A stretch of 61,214 nt of DNA from Acinetobacter venetianus RAG-1 = CIP 110063 (GCF_000368585.1 NZ_KB849557.1:346117-407330), one strand, 5' to 3'. Positions 18,363-29,329 are shown, numbered from the stretch's first letter. Made by a program: numbers and translations. Notes: a model not told the origin generated them from the letters alone.

Positions 18363-18593
18363 ATAATTCCATACAAAAAATACGTGCAAAATAAACACAT
18401 CACTCAAAAGAAATTATGATTTGCAACCTATAATTAATGAGATTCAATTATAAATCAGTTGTATAGGCTAAAGTCTATTTTCACCAATACAACAACCCAT
18501 GTTAAAACATTGCGCTTGATTCCACTGCCTTTTGCGTCGCGGCAAGATCAAAGTGTTCGTCATCAAATTTAAAATCTGTTAGGTGTTCAAAAC

Positions 18594-19775
18594 GTGGCTA
18601 AATCTGTACTTGTAATTAACTGTGGTTCATCTTCAATCAAATACGCGCTAATTTCTGAGCGTCGTGAAGATCGTATTTATGGCTTGGCAGAAAACTTAGG
18701 CTCTGCTGATGCACGAATCAAAGGTGTGACCGTTGGTGGTGAACCCTTAGAGCTTTCGATTCCACATGCAGACCATGCAAAAGCACTTGAAACACTTTTA
18801 GCTCGCCTAGCAAATTATAATCCGCAAGCAATTGGTCATCGTGTAGTTCATGGTGGCAACCTCACCAAAGCAGAGCTTTTAACGCCTGAAATCGTGAAAC
18901 GTATCGAAGCTGCAACACCTTTAGCTCCATTGCATAATCCTGCACATTTAGTGGGTATCGAAGCAACCATGCGTTTGTTCCCTGAATTACCACAAGTTGC
19001 TGTATTTGATACTGCATTCCATCAAACTATGCCTGAATATGCATATCGTTATGCATTACCACAAAATTTATATACAGAGCACCACGTTCGTCGCTATGGC
19101 TTCCACGGCACAAGCCACGCTTATGTAACAGAGCGTGCAAGTGAGCTTGCAGGAGCAAAAAATCAAGGCGGTTGGTTAAGTGCACATTTAGGTAACGGTA
19201 GTTCGACTTGTGCAGTTTGGAATGGTCAAAGTATTGATACATCAATGGGAATGACACCACTTGAAGGTGTGGTTATGGGCACGCGTAGCGGTGATGTAGA
19301 TCCAAGTTTACATCTGTTCTTGGCAAGTAACTTGGGCTGGGATATTCAAAAAATTGACAATATGCTCAATAAAGAAAGTGGCTTGCTTGGTCTTTCTGGG
19401 TTATCAAACGATATGCGTACTTTAGTTGATGCTTCAAATGATGGACATGAAGGAGCAACACTTGCAATCGAAGTATTCTGCTATCGTCTAGCAAAATCAC
19501 TCTCAGCACTTAGCTGTGGATTACCACGTTTAGATGGTTTGGTATTTACTGGTGGAATTGGTGAAAACTCGGCTTATGTTCGTGAAAAAACTTTAGGTTA
19601 CTTATCTCACTTTGGCTTACAGTTCAGTAAAGAGAAAAACGATGCGCTCCCTCGCGGTACTGAAGGCCGTATTGATGCAGGCCAAGGCCCTCAGATTTGG
19701 GTGGTGCCTACAGACGAAGAAGGTCGTATTGCCAAAGAAACACGTCAAGTGGTTGAGCAAACTGTTTCAGCTTAG
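18594..19775 (+). CDS. ackA: Acetate kinase
   Basis: A 393-residue cytoplasmic kinase interconverting acetate + ATP and acetyl phosphate + ADP. The N-terminal [16 protein letters not shown] phosphate-binding motif, [26 protein letters not shown] and FTGGIGENS are all intact. The start is GTG at 18594 with AGG about 10 bases upstream. pta follows after 33 bases, the usual ackA-pta operon. Upstream, GTTGTAT and ATACAAC (18458-18492) form a loose inverted repeat that may be regulatory. Confidence 0.96.
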   Translation: MAKSVLVINCGSSSIKYALISERREDRIYGLAENLGSADARIKGVTVGGEPLELSIPHADHAKALETLLARLANYNPQAIGHRVVHGGNLTKAELLTPEIVKRIEAATPLAPLHNPAHLVGIEATMRLFPELPQVAVFDTAFHQTMPEYAYRYALPQNLYTEHHVRRYGFHGTSHAYVTERASELAGAKNQGGWLSAHLGNGSSTCAVWNGQSIDTSMGMTPLEGVVMGTRSGDVDPSLHLFLASNLGWDIQKIDNMLNKESGLLGLSGLSNDMRTLVDASNDGHEGATLAIEVFCYRLAKSLSALSCGLPRLDGLVFTGGIGENSAYVREKTLGYLSHFGLQFSKEKNDALPRGTEGRIDAGQGPQIWVVPTDEEGRIAKETRQVVEQTVSA

Positions 19776-19808
19776 TTCAAAAAAATTTAGATAAAAATTA
19801 AGGTCATT

Positions 19809-21944
19809 ATGAACACTATTTTATTAATTCCTACAGGCGAAGGTGTTGGTTTAACATCAGCTTGCTTAGGTATGATTTATGCATTGGACTGTAAAGGTAT
19901 TAATGCGGGGTTTCTAAAACCATTTTCTCAAATTGCAGATACAACGGTTGATCGAACAACAACGCTATATAGCCATTTATTCCAACATCAATCTGTCGAA
20001 CCAATTACCTATGAAAAACTAACGCAATTAATTTCATTAGGTGAAACAGACGAATTACTTGAAGAAGCTGTTGCCCTTCATCGTAAAATTTCCGCACATC
20101 ATGATGTGATTATTGTGGAGGGTCTAGTTCCAAATGGACAAGATCATTTTGCAAGCGAAATCAATGCAGCACTGGCTCAAGCACTTGATGCGCAAGTTGT
20201 GCTTGTCAGTACCGCAGATTTAGCTGATCCACGCAAAACAGCCGAAAAAGTTGATGCACACCTCCGTCAATTTGGTGGTGCTGCGTCTGCTCGTACTACA
20301 GGCGTACTGTTCATGCGAACCAAAGGGCTTCCTGATGGTACTGCTGAAATCCCAGTCACCCTTGACCCAAGTTTACGTTTAGAAAAACAAATCGCTGAGT
20401 TTTCAGTTGAGTTACAACGTTACAATCGCTTCATGGGCACCAATGAGCTTCCAATTATTGGACTCGTTCCATTTAGCAATATTTTAAGCGTCCCAAGAAG
20501 CTTGGATATTGCCCCGCTGGTCAATGGGACATGGTTACATGAAGGTGAAGCCAAACAACGTCGTATTTTACATACCAGTTTGGTTGCATCGGATATTGAA
20601 TCTGAACTGCATAAATTTGTTGCAGGCGAGCTGATTATTAGTGCGTCTCAGCGTACCGATACGCTACTTGCAGCAAGCCTTGCAAGTAGTAACGGTATTC
20701 CACTCGCAGGCCTAGTTTTAACGGAACAAGCTGCGCCAGCAGACAATGTCTTAGAATTCTGTCAAAGTGCCATTAAACAAGGTCTACCGATTTTGCATAC
20801 GTCTTTAGACACCTTAGAAACGGCGCAGCGCTTACATCACTTTGGTAATGAAATTCCAGTTGATGATACTGAGCGTGCAGAACAAGTGACCCGTTTTGTA
20901 TCTAGCCATATTGATAATCAATGGCTTGATCAGCACACGCAAAATAATTTACATCCACGTTTGTCACCTTCAGCATTCCGTTATGAACTGGTTCAAAAAT
21001 CAATTTCAGCGAAAAAACGTATTGTTTTACCTGAAGGTGATGAACCTCGTACCGTTCAAGCCGCGGTGATTTGTCAAACGCGTGGTATTGCACAATGTAT
21101 TTTGCTTGCTAAACCAGAATCTGTAGCCGAAGTTGCAAAAGCGCGTGGTATTCAACTACCCGATGACTTAGAAATCATTGATCCAGACAGTATCCGTGAT
21201 CAATATATCGAACCAATGGTGGAGTTACGTAAAGGCAAACTCGATGCCTTACAAGCCAAAGCGCAACTTCAAGATACAGTGGTACTTGGTACGATGATGC
21301 TTGCGCTTGATCAGGTTGATGGTTTGGTATCAGGTGCGATTCACACAACAGCAAATACTGTTCGCCCAGCATTCCAGCTTATTAAAACTGCGCCGAACTA
21401 TTCACTCGTCTCGTCTATTTTCTTCATGCTGCTGCCAGATGAAGTTTATGTGTATGGTGACTGTGCAATTAATCCTGATCCAAATGCAGAACAACTTGCT
21501 GAAATTGCGATTCAATCTGCAGACTCGGCAAAAGCATTTGGTTTAGACCCACGTATTGCTATGATCAGCTACTCAACAGGCACATCAGGGACAGGTGCAG
21601 ATGTTGAAAAAGTTGCCGAAGCAACAAAAATTGCACAACAACGTCGACCAGATTTATTGATCGATGGTCCTTTGCAATATGATGCGGCTTCAGTTGAGAG
21701 CGTAGGTCGTCAAAAAGCACCAGATTCAAAAGTTGCTGGTCGTGCCAACGTCTTTATCTTCCCTGATCTCAATACAGGCAATACGACCTATAAGGCGGTG
21801 CAACGTGCTGCCAATGTCGTGAGTGTCGGTCCAATGCTGCAAGGCCTAAACAAGCCTGTGAATGATTTGTCTCGTGGTGCGTTGGTTGATGATATTGTAT
21901 TTACCATCGCATTAACTGCGATTCAGGCAAAACAACAAGACTAA
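19809..21944 (+). CDS. pta: Phosphate acetyltransferase (long form)
   Basis: A 711-residue enzyme converting acetyl-CoA and phosphate to acetyl phosphate. It has the long architecture: N-terminal P-loop-like domain (IPTGEGVGLTSACLG), central DRTGG-type domain and C-terminal catalytic PTA_PTB domain with VLPEGDEPRTVQAA, GAIHTTANTVRPAFQ, SYSTGTSGTGADVEKV and FPDLNTGNTTYKAVQR. Follows ackA by 33 bases with AAGG near the ATG. With AckA it forms the acetate overflow/assimilation pathway. Confidence 0.96.
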   Translation: MNTILLIPTGEGVGLTSACLGMIYALDCKGINAGFLKPFSQIADTTVDRTTTLYSHLFQHQSVEPITYEKLTQLISLGETDELLEEAVALHRKISAHHDVIIVEGLVPNGQDHFASEINAALAQALDAQVVLVSTADLADPRKTAEKVDAHLRQFGGAASARTTGVLFMRTKGLPDGTAEIPVTLDPSLRLEKQIAEFSVELQRYNRFMGTNELPIIGLVPFSNILSVPRSLDIAPLVNGTWLHEGEAKQRRILHTSLVASDIESELHKFVAGELIISASQRTDTLLAASLASSNGIPLAGLVLTEQAAPADNVLEFCQSAIKQGLPILHTSLDTLETAQRLHHFGNEIPVDDTERAEQVTRFVSSHIDNQWLDQHTQNNLHPRLSPSAFRYELVQKSISAKKRIVLPEGDEPRTVQAAVICQTRGIAQCILLAKPESVAEVAKARGIQLPDDLEIIDPDSIRDQYIEPMVELRKGKLDALQAKAQLQDTVVLGTMMLALDQVDGLVSGAIHTTANTVRPAFQLIKTAPNYSLVSSIFFMLLPDEVYVYGDCAINPDPNAEQLAEIAIQSADSAKAFGLDPRIAMISYSTGTSGTGADVEKVAEATKIAQQRRPDLLIDGPLQYDAASVESVGRQKAPDSKVAGRANVFIFPDLNTGNTTYKAVQRAANVVSVGPMLQGLNKPVNDLSRGALVDDIVFTIALTAIQAKQQD

Positions 21945-21962
21945 CATATTGTTCTGACAATC

Positions 21963-22006
21963 AAAGATCATCTATTTGATACATTTAAATAGATGGTCTT
22001 TTCACA
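21963..22006 (+). terminator. Terminator after ackA-pta
   Basis: AAAGATCATCTATTT pairs with AAATAGATGGTCTTT (one wobble) around a 9-base loop. The distal T-rich arm gives the U-rich tail. Confidence 0.7.
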
Positions 22007-22018
22007 TCATCGTATTTC

Positions 22019-22924
22019 TCACACTTCCTTTGACATTCTGAATGACTTCAACTGCGGTCCTTTTACAAAGAAAATTGCGTTACCGCATAAAATCAGAATT
22101 ACCCCGATCACGGCATTGATCTGCCATTGATAACCTTCCCAAATTGTAGAAATGAGCAATGCTACGAGTGGAAATAGTAAAGTACTATACGCAGCCTTGC
22201 CTGCCCCAATTCGCCCTACCAAATAAAAATAAGCAGTAAAGCCAATCACTGAACCAAAAATTGCTAAATACAATAATGCACTCACAGAACTCACAGGCAT
22301 ACTTGGGAAAAAATCATCCTGCTTTAACAACGAAATGAATGCCATTAACATAGAACCATAAAACATGGCAAAAGCATTGGTTGTGAAAATATCTAGTCCA
22401 TGTTTTTGGTGACGTGAGCTGATCATATTTCCTAATGAAAATCCGTAGGTTCCGACTATACAAAGCCCGATACCCATCAGCGTATGACTATTTAAGGTTG
22501 TCCCAACCACGTCATGCCAAAACAAAGCCACAATTCCAAACAATCCCAACAACGCCGCAGGATAAAATCGTGTAGAAATTTGCTGAGAGAAAAAGAGTTT
22601 TGCATTAATAGTATTAAAAATAACAGCCATTGAAAAAATGACAGCCTCTAGACCGCTACTGATATATTGCACCGCATAATAAAAACAGACAAAGTTAAAA
22701 CCAAAAATGCAACTCGCTTGCAACATACAAAACAGATGATCTTTAGCCGTCAATTTCTGTAATTTTCGAGTCAAGCAAATAAAAACAAATAACACCAATG
22801 CGGATATAAAAAAACGCCAAAATACAGCTACATTTGCTGCTATGCCACTTTGTTGCTGTACCGTAATTGCAATCCATGTCGTTCCCCAGATCACCACAAC
22901 CAAGGCATATAACAACGCATTCAT
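22019..22924 (-). CDS. DMT-superfamily (EamA) transporter
   Basis: An approximately 301-residue inner-membrane protein with ten hydrophobic segments and two EamA repeats; the first opens with ALVVVIWGTTWIAI. Such transporters export small metabolites or drugs; the substrate is unknown. ATG at 22924 is preferred to a TTG six codons upstream. It is divergent from an AraC-type regulator 178 bases away, which probably controls it. The same architecture recurs at 47.8-49.6 kb. Confidence 0.85.
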   Translation of the reverse strand: MNALLYALVVVIWGTTWIAITVQQQSGIAANVAVFWRFFISALVLFVFICLTRKLQKLTAKDHLFCMLQASCIFGFNFVCFYYAVQYISSGLEAVIFSMAVIFNTINAKLFFSQQISTRFYPAALLGLFGIVALFWHDVVGTTLNSHTLMGIGLCIVGTYGFSLGNMISSRHQKHGLDIFTTNAFAMFYGSMLMAFISLLKQDDFFPSMPVSSVSALLYLAIFGSVIGFTAYFYLVGRIGAGKAAYSTLLFPLVALLISTIWEGYQWQINAVIGVILILCGNAIFFVKGPQLKSFRMSKEV

Positions 22925-23044
22925 TTCTAAAACCAAACTCAATCATAGAGATCACTATTTTGTCTAACTTCTCTCTTTTTATGCTTGCATGATCTTGTGG
23001 TGATTATCATCAAATTGCGATTTTCTTTATCCGCTTTCGTATTG

Positions 23045-23073
23045 GTGACAATATCAATAGAAAGTCCTACACT
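23045..23073 (+). promoter_or_regulatory. Candidate promoter of the AraC-type regulator
   Basis: GTGACA (23045-23050) and TACACT (23068-23073) with a 17-base spacer, 30 bases before the start codon. Confidence 0.45.
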
Positions 23074-23102
23074 AATCACGATACTTGCGCAGTGTGTAGA
23101 AG

Positions 23103-23963
23103 ATGAAATATCAGATTCTAGATCAATTACAACAATATAAGGCCCAGTTGCTCGACTCAGTAGAACTGGGTTCGGGTATGCAACTCGCGATGTGGCAAAA
23201 TAACCAAGATCGTGTCAGCGTTTGCAGTAATCATCACACCTTAAGCATGTATATTCAGGGCGGCTATCAAAGCTATCAAAAGACTGAGCATGGTTGGCAC
23301 AATGGCGGTGGACCAGATCGTATGTGTCTGATGCCGCAAGATTTCGAGTCGACATGGGATCTCAGAGATCCGCTTACTTTTGTGCATCTTTACTATACAG
23401 AACAACACCTAAGACGGATTGCCGAGCAAGTTTGGGATAGAGAACCCAGCCAAATCGTCCTAAATCCACAGATTTTTGTGGCTGACCCGCAAATTTCTAC
23501 GCTTTATCGACATTTTTTACTCAATGGTGCTTGGCAAAATCGTGAAAATCATTTGCAAATGAGTACCGCAACAACGCTATTACTCAATCACTTAATTAAA
23601 AATTATAGCCATACACAATGGACGACACCTGAAGTTAAAGGTGGATTATCACCCTATGTATTAAAGCAATTATTAGAATGGATTGATCAACACTTACACC
23701 TAAGCTTGACTTTATCTGATCTCGCTCAACAAACAGCATTGAGTGAATATCATTTTGCACATATGTTTAAACAGTCAATGAAAATGCCACCTCATCAATA
23801 TGTCATGCAACGTCGACTAGAATTGGCACATCAAGCATTAGAACTGACCCACGAAAATCTGACGGATATCTCGACTCAATATGGATTTAGTTCGAGTAGT
23901 CATTTTAGTCATCGTTTTAAAAAGCATTTTGGCTACTCTCCATCGCAAATGAGAAAGAAATGA
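23103..23963 (+). CDS. AraC-family transcriptional regulator
   Basis: A 286-residue regulator. The C-terminal third (about 188-286) has the double helix-turn-helix of the family: LTLSDLAQQTALSEYHFAHM as the first and LTDISTQYGFSSSSHFSHRF as the second, ending in GYSPSQMRK. The N-terminal half is an effector-binding region without a recognised ligand motif. Divergent from the DMT transporter gene, its likely target. Confidence 0.88.
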   Translation: MKYQILDQLQQYKAQLLDSVELGSGMQLAMWQNNQDRVSVCSNHHTLSMYIQGGYQSYQKTEHGWHNGGGPDRMCLMPQDFESTWDLRDPLTFVHLYYTEQHLRRIAEQVWDREPSQIVLNPQIFVADPQISTLYRHFLLNGAWQNRENHLQMSTATTLLLNHLIKNYSHTQWTTPEVKGGLSPYVLKQLLEWIDQHLHLSLTLSDLAQQTALSEYHFAHMFKQSMKMPPHQYVMQRRLELAHQALELTHENLTDISTQYGFSSSSHFSHRFKKHFGYSPSQMRKK

Positions 23964-24117
23964 TTTTCCTCTTCAATCATTTGAGTAAATGCTCATAAAA
24001 GCTATTTATCGTTCCTCTTAGACCTTTTGCCAAATACTCGGTAAAACTCCCACAATGAACGCTTTTTATCATATAATTTAGCCCGCCAGCTATTAGCCCG
24101 CTCAAGAGAATTTTGAT

Positions 24118-25641
24118 ATGACAACGATCATCAAACAAGATGACTTGATTACATCAATCAAGGATGCCCTCCAGTTTATTTCTTACTATCACCCACAAGA
24201 CTTCATCCAAGCGATGAGCCGTGCTTATGATCGTGAAGAAAACAAAGCTGCAAAAGATGCAATTGCACAAATCCTCATCAACTCACGTATGTGCGCTGAA
24301 GGCCATCGACCAATCTGTCAAGATACAGGTATTGTCAACGTTTTCCTTGAAGTTGGCTTAGACGTTAAATTTGATTTAACCATGAGCTTAGACGATGCAG
24401 TAAACGAAGGCGTACGCCAAGGTTACTTAGAAAACTCAAACGTATTGCGTGCTTCTGTTCTTGCTGATCCAGCTTTTGGTCGTAAAAATACCAAAGACAA
24501 TACCCCTGCTGTCATCCACTACAAACTCGTACCAGGTAATAAAGTTGATATTACCGTGGCTGCTAAAGGTGGCGGCTCAGAAAATAAATCTAAACTTGCA
24601 ATGTTGAACCCATCAGACTCAATCGTAGATTGGGTACTTAAAACTGTTCCAACAATGGGCGCAGGCTGGTGTCCACCAGGTATGCTCGGTATCGGGATTG
24701 GTGGTACTGCTGAAAAAGCCATGATGCTTGCAAAAGAAGCATTGATGGAAGAAATCAACATGGACGAATTACTTCGTCATGGCCCTCAAAACAAAATGGA
24801 AGAACTCCGTATTGAGATCTTCGAAAAAGTGAATGCGTTGGGTATTGGTGCACAAGGTCTTGGTGGTTTAACTACAGTACTAGATATTAAAATCAAGGAT
24901 TACCCATGCCATGCGGCAGGTAAGCCTGTTGGTATGATTCCAAACTGTGCTGCGACTCGTCATGCACACTTCCAATTAGATGGTACAGGTGTTGCACACA
25001 TTCAAGCACCTAAACTTGAAGACTACCCTGCTGTAACTTGGGACTCTTCTCAATCTAAGCGTGTGAATCTCGACATGATCACTCAAGAAGAAATGAACTC
25101 TTGGAAACCAGGTGATACATTACTTCTTAACGGTACCATTTATACAGGTCGTGATGCTGCACATAAGCGTATGGTTGACATGTTAAATAATGGTGAAGAA
25201 CTTCCAGTCGACTTAAAAGGTAAATTCATTTACTACGTGGGTCCAGTGGATCCAGTTGGTGATGAAGTGGTTGGTCCTGCTGGCCCAACAACGGCAACCC
25301 GTATGGATAAGTTCACTCGTCAAGTGTTAGAAGCTACTGGCTTATTTGGTATGATTGGTAAAGCAGATCGTGGCCCTACTGCGATTGAAGCGATCAAAGA
25401 CAACCAAGCAACTTACCTTATGGCCGTTGGTGGTGCAGCTTACCTCGTATCAAAAGCGGTACGTGAAGCAGAAGTTGTTGCATTTGCTGATTTAGGTATG
25501 GAAGCAATCTACAAATTTGTGGTTGAAGATATGCCTGTTTCTGTTGCTGTAGACGTAAATGGTACTTCAATCCATGCGACTGCACCGAAAATCTGGCAAG
25601 CAAAGATTGGTAAAATTCCAGTCGTTGATGCTGCTCAATAA
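24118..25641 (+). CDS. Class I fumarate hydratase (iron-sulfur)
   Basis: A 507-residue class I fumarase of the one-chain FumA/FumB type, which hydrates fumarate to malate in the citric acid cycle using a labile [4Fe-4S] cluster. Visible blocks: CQDTGIVNVFLEVG, FGRKNTKDNTPAVIHY, KGGGSENKSKL, TMGAGWCPPGMLGIGIGG, ATRHAHFQLDGTG and GPTTATRMDKF. Length is full. The ATG is preceded by GAGAA. It is a single gene with its own terminator. Confidence 0.93.
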   Translation: MTTIIKQDDLITSIKDALQFISYYHPQDFIQAMSRAYDREENKAAKDAIAQILINSRMCAEGHRPICQDTGIVNVFLEVGLDVKFDLTMSLDDAVNEGVRQGYLENSNVLRASVLADPAFGRKNTKDNTPAVIHYKLVPGNKVDITVAAKGGGSENKSKLAMLNPSDSIVDWVLKTVPTMGAGWCPPGMLGIGIGGTAEKAMMLAKEALMEEINMDELLRHGPQNKMEELRIEIFEKVNALGIGAQGLGGLTTVLDIKIKDYPCHAAGKPVGMIPNCAATRHAHFQLDGTGVAHIQAPKLEDYPAVTWDSSQSKRVNLDMITQEEMNSWKPGDTLLLNGTIYTGRDAAHKRMVDMLNNGEELPVDLKGKFIYYVGPVDPVGDEVVGPAGPTTATRMDKFTRQVLEATGLFGMIGKADRGPTAIEAIKDNQATYLMAVGGAAYLVSKAVREAEVVAFADLGMEAIYKFVVEDMPVSVAVDVNGTSIHATAPKIWQAKIGKIPVVDAAQ

Positions 25642-25653
25642 TTCCTTTATCAG

Positions 25654-25690
25654 AAAAATAGCCGAATCCATTGATTCGGCTATTTTTTTG
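25654..25690 (+). terminator. Intrinsic terminator after fumarase
   Basis: AAAATAGCCGAATC pairs with GATTCGGCTATTTT around a 4-base loop, followed by more T. Confidence 0.9.
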
Positions 25691-25743
25691 TCTAAAGTTT
25701 CTGTTACATTACAAAAAGATAATATGAGTATAGGGATAGAGAT

Positions 25744-26286
25744 ATGCGTAAGCGTTTACCCATCTTTATGATTGGGTTTTGTCTAATAATCAACATGCAG
25801 AATACTTTTGCTAGCCCTGCTCAATTGAAATCAGTTAAAGAACTGATCACACTTAGTGATCTTGAAAATGTTTTAAATGCCTCATTAGAGGAAATGCAGC
25901 CAGCATTAGACAAACAAGCCGAGAACATTTTATTAAATATTTTGGGTAAGAATGAATTAACCACCACACAAGAACATTTAGCCGTTTTAGAGCTAAGTCA
26001 GCTACTGAAGCAAACTAGCTCTAGAGTTTTTGCCCGTCCTGAAACTCTACAAAATATTGAAAAAATCTATGCCGAGGCTTTGACGGAAGAAGAAATACAA
26101 GCCTATCTCAAATTTTTGAAAACGCCTGAAGGTAAATCAATTAATAAGAAAAATCTGAAAATCAGCACCGATGTTTTTCAATATATGAATAGTTTGAGTG
26201 AGCAGACATTAAATGATCCAGAACAAAACGCCGAACTGAAAGAGCAGTTTTTAACGATCATCAAACCACTCATTCAAATCAACTGA
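25744..26286 (+). CDS. DUF2059 secreted protein
   Basis: A 180-residue protein with a signal peptide (cleavage near TFASP) and a helical mature region. AEALTEEEIQAYLKFLKTPE at about 117-136 matches the DUF2059 signature, in which a helix is followed by F-x-x-TPEGK. Function of the family is unknown. Start ATG with GGGATAGAG upstream. It is convergent with the lipoprotein gene, 21 bases away. Confidence 0.75.
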   Translation: MRKRLPIFMIGFCLIINMQNTFASPAQLKSVKELITLSDLENVLNASLEEMQPALDKQAENILLNILGKNELTTTQEHLAVLELSQLLKQTSSRVFARPETLQNIEKIYAEALTEEEIQAYLKFLKTPEGKSINKKNLKISTDVFQYMNSLSEQTLNDPEQNAELKEQFLTIIKPLIQIN

Positions 26287-26307
26287 TAATTATTCTTGAT
26301 GTTGGTT

Positions 26308-27024
26308 TTACCAAGTTAAAGGGTTCCATAACTTAAATGGTTTGACCAAATGTACTTCTGATTTTTCGTCGTACTTCGCAGGCTTTAACTCTTGCGGCTT
26401 GCTACGAATTTTCCCAGAAGCATCCTGTGCAACAAAGTTATAGCTAGATGATTTTAATCGAGTAAATGCTATTTCTTGGCGTGCGACTTTATCTGGCATA
26501 ATCATAAATGGACCAGTATGCTCACTTCTAGAAATCTTATTTTCTTCATCGTATTTAATAAAATATGTTTGTGCCGCATCCACAGTAAAATCGACATATT
26601 TCGGCTTTTGGAAATGTAAACCAGCCAAAGGACGACTCACGCTTAAACGATATGTACCTGCTGGTAGTTCCAACCAATAATAGTGATTATGCAACAAGCT
26701 TGGGATACGATGTCCATTAATAAATAAATTCGCAGCTGCAATTTCCTGACGATTCCAACGCGTGTCTGGTCGGTATAAATAGACGACAGCAGCTTGTTCA
26801 TTTTGCGGTTTGATGGGTTCGAAGTATTGACCTAATTTTTGATTGACCCAACCACCGACAGAGAAACCACCGACATGATATTGATCAAATAAACCTGGCT
26901 CTTTTTCTGTATCTATAGATGGAAGTGTCGCAGTCAATACAGTTGGATCATTTTCCACTGCCTTATGACTTTGGCAGCCAGCCAACACCCCTGCACAACA
27001 TAATGACAATATTAAATAACGCAT
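26308..27024 (-). CDS. DUF2846-type lipoprotein
   Basis: A 238-residue lipoprotein: signal MRYLILSLCCAGVLAGC with lipobox LAGC. The mature part contains AAVVYLYRPDTRWNRQEIAA, INGHRIPSL and LPAGTYRLSVSRP, as in DUF2846 proteins of this genus. The ATG at 27024 is preferred over a TTG four codons upstream because GAGGG lies 5 bases before it and the signal peptide then has normal length. Function unknown; probably envelope-associated. Confidence 0.78.
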   Translation of the reverse strand: MRYLILSLCCAGVLAGCQSHKAVENDPTVLTATLPSIDTEKEPGLFDQYHVGGFSVGGWVNQKLGQYFEPIKPQNEQAAVVYLYRPDTRWNRQEIAAANLFINGHRIPSLLHNHYYWLELPAGTYRLSVSRPLAGLHFQKPKYVDFTVDAAQTYFIKYDEENKISRSEHTGPFMIMPDKVARQEIAFTRLKSSSYNFVAQDASGKIRSKPQELKPAKYDEKSEVHLVKPFKLWNPLTW

Positions 27025-27124
27025 GACATCCCTCAAGGCGTTTTTTGAATTTATTTTTAACAGCGCAAAACTATGCGGATTTTTTCAATTTTAAGATTAA
27101 CACCTCAACGCCTAATTGCAAATA

Positions 27125-27161
27125 AAAAAAGCATGAAAAGCCAAGCCTTTCATGCTTTTTT
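27125..27161 (-). terminator. Intrinsic terminator of clpP-clpX
   Basis: AAAAAAGCATGAAA pairs with TTTCATGCTTTTTT around AGCCAAGCC. It lies just downstream of clpX on the minus strand. Confidence 0.88.
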
Positions 27162-27174
27162 AGATGAATGTGAA

Positions 27175-28485
27175 TTAAGCTGACTTAGAGTCAACTACTT
27201 TCAAATCCGTTTTTTCAACCAATTCTGGCGTACCTGTTTGTGGTAAACGTTCAGCTTTGAAAGTAGGTTTTGCTGTACCATTAATCACAGCTTCATCCAC
27301 AATCACAGTACCTACGTCTGTACGACTAGGTAAATCATACATGGTTTCAAGCAATACATTTTCTAGAATTGAACGCAAGCCACGCGCACCTGTATTACGC
27401 TCAAGCGCTTTCTTCGCCACTGCTCGCAATGCGGAATCATCAAATACCAAGTCAACATCTTCCATACTGAATAAGTATTGATATTGACGAGTTAATGCAT
27501 TTTTAGGCTCAGTTAGAATCTGCATCAAAGCTTCTTCATCTAACTCTTCTAAGGTTGCAATCACAGGTAAACGACCAATAAATTCAGGAATTAAACCGAA
27601 TTTAACGAGATCCGTCGCTTCAACTTGACGGAATAATTCAGAGACTTTTTTGCTGTCATCTTTATTCTTCACATCAGCAGTAAAACCGATTCCGCCTTTT
27701 TCCTGACGTTGCTGTACGATTTTTTCCAAACCAGAGAATGCACCACCACAAATAAATAGGATATTCGCAGTATCAATTTGGATAAATTCCTGCTGTGGAT
27801 GCTTACGACCACCTTGTGGTGGGATAGAAGCAACCGTACCTTCAATCATTTTCAATAATGCTTGTTGTACACCTTCGCCAGACACATCACGAGTAATCGA
27901 TGGATTTTCAGATTTACGAGTAATCTTGTCGATCTCATCAATATAGATAATGCCCTTCTGCGCTTTTTCTACATCATAATCTGCTTTTTGCAGTAGCTTT
28001 TGCACGATGTTTTCTACATCTTCACCGACATAACCCGCTTCAGTAAGTGTCGTTGCATCCGCCATAGCAAAAGGCACATCGAGTAAACGAGCAAGCGTTT
28101 GTGCAAGCAATGTCTTACCTGAACCTGTTGGTCCAATCAGCAAAATATTACTCTTGGCAATCTCAATTTCTGGATTACCATGCTGAGATTGACCAACCTT
28201 CAAACGTTTGTAGTGGTTATAAACCGCAACTGACAATGTTTTTTTAGCAACATCTTGTCCGATGACATATTGATCTAACGCTGCACGAATTTCGTGTGGT
28301 TTAGGCAATGGTTTTGTCGCCCAATCACCTGCTTCCACTTGTTGACTTGTTTGCACTAAATCCAAGCAGACATCCACACACTCATTACAAATATATGCGT
28401 CCTCACCTGCAATCAATTTTCCAACTTCAGATTGCGTCTTACCACAAAATGAACAATGTTTTTGTCCTTGAGGATGTTCGGACAT
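27175..28485 (-). CDS. clpX: ATP-dependent protease ATPase subunit ClpX
   Basis: A 436-residue AAA+ unfoldase that feeds substrates to ClpP. The N-terminal zinc-binding domain has Cys11, Cys14, Cys33 and Cys36; Walker A is GPTGSGKT (118-125), Walker B is [10 protein letters not shown], and the AAA+ pore and sensor regions follow in order. Encoded 41 bases downstream of clpP on the same strand, giving the common tig-clpP-clpX order. Confidence 0.97.
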   Translation of the reverse strand: MSEHPQGQKHCSFCGKTQSEVGKLIAGEDAYICNECVDVCLDLVQTSQQVEAGDWATKPLPKPHEIRAALDQYVIGQDVAKKTLSVAVYNHYKRLKVGQSQHGNPEIEIAKSNILLIGPTGSGKTLLAQTLARLLDVPFAMADATTLTEAGYVGEDVENIVQKLLQKADYDVEKAQKGIIYIDEIDKITRKSENPSITRDVSGEGVQQALLKMIEGTVASIPPQGGRKHPQQEFIQIDTANILFICGGAFSGLEKIVQQRQEKGGIGFTADVKNKDDSKKVSELFRQVEATDLVKFGLIPEFIGRLPVIATLEELDEEALMQILTEPKNALTRQYQYLFSMEDVDLVFDDSALRAVAKKALERNTGARGLRSILENVLLETMYDLPSRTDVGTVIVDEAVINGTAKPTFKAERLPQTGTPELVEKTDLKVVDSKSA

Positions 28486-28526
28486 ATTTACTCCACCACT
28501 TAAATCTTAAACTTAGTTTTTAAAAA

Positions 28527-29132
28527 TCAAGGACGCTTACTAAGCACTTGATCAACCAAACCATATTCTTTTGCTGCTTGCGCAGTCATGAAGTTGTCAC
28601 GATCTGTATCACGAGCAACCGTTTCATAGTCTTGACCACTATGTTCAGCCATTAAGCGATTTAAACGCTCTTTGATAAATAAAATTTCACGAGCATGAAT
28701 TTCAATATCAGAAGCTTGACCACGGAAGCCGCCTAAAGGTTGGTGAATCATGACACGTGCATTTTCAAGACAGTAACGTTTGCCTTTTGCACCAGCATTT
28801 AATAGGAAAGCGCCCATAGAAGCAGCTTGTCCCATACAATAAGTCACGACATCAGGTTTAATAAACTGCATCGTATCGTAAATCGCCATACCCGCAGTCA
28901 CCGAACCGCCCGGTGAGTTAATATAAAGATGAATGTCTTTTTCTGGATTTTCAGCTTCTAAAAATAACATCTGAGCAACGATGAGATTTGCCATGTTATC
29001 TTCTACTTCACCCGTTAAGAAAATAACGCGCTCACGTAACAAACGTGAATAAATGTCAAATGAACGCTCACCACGAGATGACTGTTCAACGACAACAGGA
29101 ACTAAAGCATTTTCAATTGTTGGAACATACAT
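28527..29132 (-). CDS. clpP: ATP-dependent Clp protease proteolytic subunit
   Basis: A 201-residue serine protease subunit. The catalytic triad is Ser105 (GQAASMGAF), His130 (MIHQP) and Asp179 (DTDRDNFM), with the same spacing as E. coli Ser111/His136/Asp185. It has a short propeptide ([17 protein letters not shown]). It lies between tig and clpX; a terminator after tig suggests partly separate transcription. Confidence 0.97.
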   Translation of the reverse strand: MYVPTIENALVPVVVEQSSRGERSFDIYSRLLRERVIFLTGEVEDNMANLIVAQMLFLEAENPEKDIHLYINSPGGSVTAGMAIYDTMQFIKPDVVTYCMGQAASMGAFLLNAGAKGKRYCLENARVMIHQPLGGFRGQASDIEIHAREILFIKERLNRLMAEHSGQDYETVARDTDRDNFMTAQAAKEYGLVDQVLSKRP

Positions 29133-29286
29133 ACGTTTATTTATTCCTAAATTATTGTGACTCGGTCTATGCCAACAATATGAGGGATAATCGACGAAAT
29201 TGCAAAAGGTTCAATCTGAAATATTCGATTATTTAGACTAAAAGCTGGCAATTTCATTAGAAATTAACACTTTCATAACACGGATA

Positions 29287-29316
29287 AAAAAAGGCGCAAT
29301 AAGCGCCTTTCTTTTA
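29287..29316 (-). terminator. Intrinsic terminator after tig
   Basis: On the minus strand AAGGCGC pairs with GCGCCTT around a 5-base loop and is followed by seven T. It lies between tig and clpP. Confidence 0.85.
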
Positions 29317-29329
29317 AACTTTTGAAAGC

